Shown piece by piece: positions 6,601 to 7,966 of a stretch of 7,966 bases of DNA. The notes below the pieces were generated by a model. That model was not told the origin of the DNA. It did no database searches and saw nothing but the letters and a program-made list of their open reading frames with translations. This DNA comes from Balneolales bacterium. Lineage in GTDB: Bacteria > Bacteroidota > Rhodothermia > Balneolales > Natronogracilivirgulaceae. Numbering within the stretch: the stretch's first letter is position 1; every line of letters begins with the position of its first letter. The stretch is taken from contig SLHZ01000101.1 in NCBI GenBank assembly GCA_007135895.1, positions 1 to 7,966 on the forward strand, in the 5' to 3' direction. A program made the translations under genes and the position numbers.

Positions 6601-7489
6601 GCTCATCATAGACGCGGCCGGTCACATAGATCCCCGTGTCATAATCGAAGAGGTGGAGCGAGTCGGTGACGATCGAGACGACAGGCAGTGTGTAGCGGGC
6701 TCCGCCGGCCGGATCGATGAAATACGATTGCGTAATGATTTCCGAAGGAGCGTGACCGGGGCGGAATACACGCGCCCGCACGACGGTACCCCGGAAATTG
6801 TCACCTTGCGGCGGTTTCCACTGAAAACCGACCATGGTGATTCGTCCCGGCGCGGTTGTCCGTATGTGCGAAATCGCACCGGGATCCTTTGAGCGGTCAC
6901 GGACGAGGATCGGACCTTCATAGAGCCGGCTTTCGGGACCTGGTTCCGAACCATCCAGCGTATAGCGAATTTCCGCGTCGGGGAAACCGCTGACGATCTG
7001 AAGGAAGAACTCGCTCGTGAAAAAACCACCCTGACGGCTGAAAACCGGGGGAGCGGCGGGGGTGTCAATGGCAGGATTGCCTTTTTCTGGCGAACCGGGG
7101 GCATTTGGGGATGAAGTGGCCACGGCCGGGACGGCGATGGCCGTTAAGAGAGCCAGTGTCCAGGTCACAAACAGGATAAGCCACAATCGAAAAACCGGGC
7201 GCCCGAATAGACACGACAAAACAGGCGGACCAAGTTGCCGGGGCGTCATCATGTCCACAAAAGGCAGGCCAGGTTGCCGGGGCGTCATCATGTCCACAAA
7301 AGGCGGACCAGGTTGCCGGGGCGTCATCATGTCCACAAAAGGCAGGCCAGATTGCCGGGGCATCATCATGTCCACAAAAGGCAGGCCAGGTTGCCGGGGC
7401 ATCATCCATGAAAATAACCGCCATAGCATCACCGCCGACAGATATCGCCGGGACAGAACCGGTTTTATGGAGCGAAACCGCGGGGCCAT
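3623..7489 (-). CDS. Secreted CotH kinase-family protein with T9SS sorting domain
   Basis: From ATG 7489 to TGA 3623-3625 this is 1288 residues. Order (numbered from 7489): repeats 30-85; hydrophobic signal segment 101-123 (LWLILFVTWTLALL...AVA); chitobiase/hexosaminidase C-terminal-type module about 150-260 (IRYTLDGSEPG); CotH kinase domain about 268-670 with GREWERPASMELF, IRIHGGASRALPMKSLRLY, FINGEYWGIQNFRERYD and WKLVDTDAGFG, where Lys357 and the Asp pair 554/556 match the expected kinase positions; B-repeat-type domain 678-751 resuming at 942; jelly-roll-like domain (FFIQWDP...GTVTPNSRMYHLRMQF); T9SS sorting domain 1203-1288 (NYPNPFN ... KMTLIP). CotH proteins phosphorylate proteins outside the cytoplasm; the substrate here is unknown. 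The start is uncertain: 7489 lies 4 nt after the upstream stop but leaves a 100-residue n-region; ATG 7252, in the last repeat, gives a normal signal peptide; ATG 7555 would overlap the upstream gene. Confidence 0.9.
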   Translation of the reverse strand: MAPRFRSIKPVLSRRYLSAVMLWRLFSWMMPRQPGLPFVDMMMPRQSGLPFVDMMTPRQPGPPFVDMMTPRQPGLPFVDMMTPRQLGPPVLSCLFGRPVFRLWLILFVTWTLALLTAIAVPAVATSSPNAPGSPEKGNPAIDTPAAPPVFSRQGGFFTSEFFLQIVSGFPDAEIRYTLDGSEPGPESRLYEGPILVRDRSKDPGAISHIRTTAPGRITMVGFQWKPPQGDNFRGTVVRARVFRPGHAPSEIITQSYFIDPAGGARYTLPVVSIVTDSLHLFDYDTGIYVTGRVYDEQDVDDLENCDDCHRTGNYSQTGREWERPASMELFDEQGDRVYQQNIGIRIHGGASRALPMKSLRLYARSDYGQSRFHFPIFPDEPYTNFNRLILRNSGQDFFVRSTMFRDAFTQELVRDLNFDTQANQPAIIFINGEYWGIQNFRERYDDNYLARVWGVNPDRVDMLTDTLEVKAGSGEHYDALIRLVEENDPADPEIYRQILTMMDPDNFSDYLTAQVLVRNVDWPGNNFDLWRLQVPYDPEAPPGHDGRWRWKLVDTDAGFGLLNPWRVASYDMIRHMTNDTYDTWPNYVWSTILIRAMLRNEGFRLDFINRMSDYLNTWFQPSHVTALIDRFEDRLEPVIEDHILRWGQIESMPRWHDNVEWMRDFARRRPPYVYEHMMRHFELSRPVTIEVDVSAMHKGRVEVNRITINEDTPGLPASESPWPWRGKYFREVPVRLTAVPYSGYKFSHWEDGGTSDSGSGFETVSAFVAGSVMGSGAGSISGSITGSGASSVTSSGTGTGSRLQQALATDEDIARMLAFYGSEAQGSSGGEKHGLTGGTQAYSGGEVLGSAGGKKHGLTDREAPGYSTRMLTFNSEESEGAAGGGIQGFSGGAKPYSGGEVPGSAGGEMHGSTGGVQSYSGGVQAYPGGVQAAHANTLDSKTIWIMPGKGLSARAVFVPKPETPDTNGSDPSGSDSSHVRPEFDFEPHRLADAPYFFIQWDPQAEPGSFPPNMIFQYMEDEDPGLDSPPAGLTSGAFSLSSRTRINGLGNDGISFINTSNRDGNPGYPGRRLGAAVLAIDTRDMKNIWVNWTGGTVTPNSRMYHLRMQFRTHPGDPFRDVRDADGRVVEYKRHATAGHSERFYLVRLPASADNKPRVELRWKYYYTGSQLTDDSGARDQLRLGDIQVRGEPMREHQGEPVENYRMLSNYPNPFNNATMIQVQLPEETRVTIHVFDINGRLVRVVRDNMRLPAGHHAIHFNAAGLAGGVYVYRVSTPDFTAHGKMTLIP
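4667..5236 (-). repeat. Repetitive Gly/Ser-rich insertion inside the B-repeat domain of the CotH-family protein
   Basis: About 190 residues (752-941 from start 7489) separate YSGYKFSHWED from TIWIMPGKGLSARAVFVP, two parts that normally lie close together in InlB/B-repeat-type domains. The insertion starts with a Gly-Ser-Thr stretch (about 5090-5200, DNA period in multiples of 12 bp). It continues with a duplicated block of about 54 residues: the two copies begin RMLAFYGSE and RMLTFNSEE, and each contains YSGGEV(L/P)GSAGG followed by HG. At the DNA level the closest match is 4773-4806 against 4935-4968, exactly 162 bp apart. Confidence 0.8.
5102..5195 (-). repeat. 12-bp-based Gly/Ser-coding minisatellite
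   Basis: CCAGAAC motifs at 5103, 5127 and 5163 are 24 and 36 bp apart, with AATAGAACC units between them. They encode a run of SGS(A/T/I) type residues (GSISGSITGSGASSVTSSGT) at the start of the insertion. Unit lengths keep the reading frame. Confidence 0.7.
7232..7405 (-). repeat. 39-bp tandem repeat at the 5' end of the CotH-family gene
   Basis: Four full 39-bp units start at 7232, 7271, 7310 and 7349, with a partial fifth from 7388. They differ at only a few positions, so the array is recent compared with the others here. On the coding strand each unit gives MMTPRQPGLPFVD or a close variant. Each unit carries an in-frame ATGATG and lies upstream of the hydrophobic signal segment. Confidence 0.93.
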
Positions 7490-7493
7490 GATA

Positions 7494-7966
7494 TCAGAAC
7501 ATTCGGCCGAAACTGAGTCCGGGCATGATGCGGAATCCTCTCCAGTCGAAAACATCTTTCAGGTTGGCGAGGTCACGGTCATGCAGTTCGTAGAGGAAAC
7601 CGGTGATTTCGGCATCCAGGGTTAGCATGTAGTGCGGCGAGAGACCGATGCGGAAGATGTAGTTTTCGGTGGTGACACGGTAGGCTATGGTGGAAGTGAT
7701 GGCCAGTCCGCGGTATCGGTTGCCCAGCTCCACTTCCTGGTAGCCGATATCGAATGGACCGCCATCGAAAGTAAAAGAGAGATAGGTGAGTCCCCCTCCT
7801 GCTTCGAATTGGCGAATCCCTTCAAAAAACGTATAACTGACGCTGGCCGGAATGGTAAAAAGATCGATGAAGAGATCATTGCCGCGGTCTTCATAGCGCA
7901 GTTCACGCGAGTAGCCGAGCCACGAGGCGCCGAAACGAGCATAGAGATTATTGCGAAGGCGGCGCT
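7494..7966 (-). CDS. Outer-membrane beta-barrel-like protein, C-terminal part
   Basis: The frame is open from the window edge (first full codon at 7964) to TGA 7494-7496, giving about 156 residues; the start is outside the window. The sequence alternates hydrophobic and polar residues in amphipathic strands with aromatic girdle residues: NNLYARFGASWLGYSRELRY, DLFTIPASVSYTFFEG, FEAGGGLTYLSFTFDG, GLAITSTIAYRV, FRIGLSPHYML. It ends FRIMPGLSFGRMF, and a terminal Phe is typical of a BAM-inserted barrel. The pattern resembles porin-like or conserved outer-membrane barrels of Bacteroidota. Substrate and exact family cannot be told. The stop lies 4 nt upstream of ATG 7489 of the CotH-family gene, consistent with one transcript. 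Confidence 0.8.
   Translation of the reverse strand, partial: RRLRNNLYARFGASWLGYSRELRYEDRGNDLFIDLFTIPASVSYTFFEGIRQFEAGGGLTYLSFTFDGGPFDIGYQEVELGNRYRGLAITSTIAYRVTTENYIFRIGLSPHYMLTLDAEITGFLYELHDRDLANLKDVFDWRGFRIMPGLSFGRMF

Noticed and set aside
7232..7405. Phase variation by frameshift in the 39-bp array
   Set aside because: Unit length is divisible by three, so copy-number change alters length but does not switch the frame.
7062..7625. Plus-strand open frame of 187 codons with GRPGCRGVIMSTK repeats, and a minus-strand frame with DDAPATWPAFCGH repeats
   Set aside because: The 39-bp array lacks stops in several frames; only the frame joined to the signal peptide and CotH domains has conserved content.

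Overview
The window looks like chromosomal DNA from a Gram-negative bacterium of the Bacteroidota/FCB group, most probably a Rhodothermota- or Balneolota-like lineage. The main reason is that two large secreted proteins end in a type IX secretion (T9SS type A) sorting domain with the wording common in those lineages: 'NYPNPFN' followed about 70 residues later by a terminal 'KMTLI'. A third protein looks like an outer-membrane beta-barrel. The lineage is an inference from sequence style, not from a search.

Layout: (1) positions 3-1406, plus strand: the C-terminal part of a T9SS-secreted, probably starch-active protein (tail of a probable GH57-type domain, a beta-sandwich, a CBM25-like module, the sorting domain). 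(2) 1407-1531: a short convergent spacer. (3) 1532-3049, minus strand: an Rpn-family PD-(D/E)XK nuclease / putative transposase, unusually long because of repeat-containing insertions. (4) 3050-3622: a 573-bp non-coding, A/T-richer spacer built almost entirely of small degenerate direct repeats, with nine GATC sites in 216 bp. (5) 3623-7489, minus strand: a large secreted CotH-kinase-family protein with a chitobiase-type N-terminal module, an InlB/B-repeat-type domain split by a repetitive insertion, a jelly-roll-like domain and a T9SS sorting domain. (6) 7494-7966, minus strand: the C-terminal part of an outer-membrane beta-barrel-like protein whose stop lies 4 nt before the chosen CotH start, so the two may be co-transcribed.

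The theme of the window is short tandem repeats inside and between genes. Nearly all coding arrays have unit lengths divisible by three (12, 21, 39, 162 bp), so they lengthen proteins without breaking the frame. Repeats occur at the N-terminus, middle and C-terminus of the nuclease, in front of the CotH-protein signal peptide, inside its B-repeat domain, and throughout the spacer. No tRNA, rRNA, CRISPR array, insertion-sequence ends or convincing terminator was found. The most interesting leads are a possible intragenic small protein (RpnS-like) in the nuclease gene, the ATGATG-bearing 39-bp array before the signal peptide, the split B-repeat domain and the GATC-dense repeat spacer.
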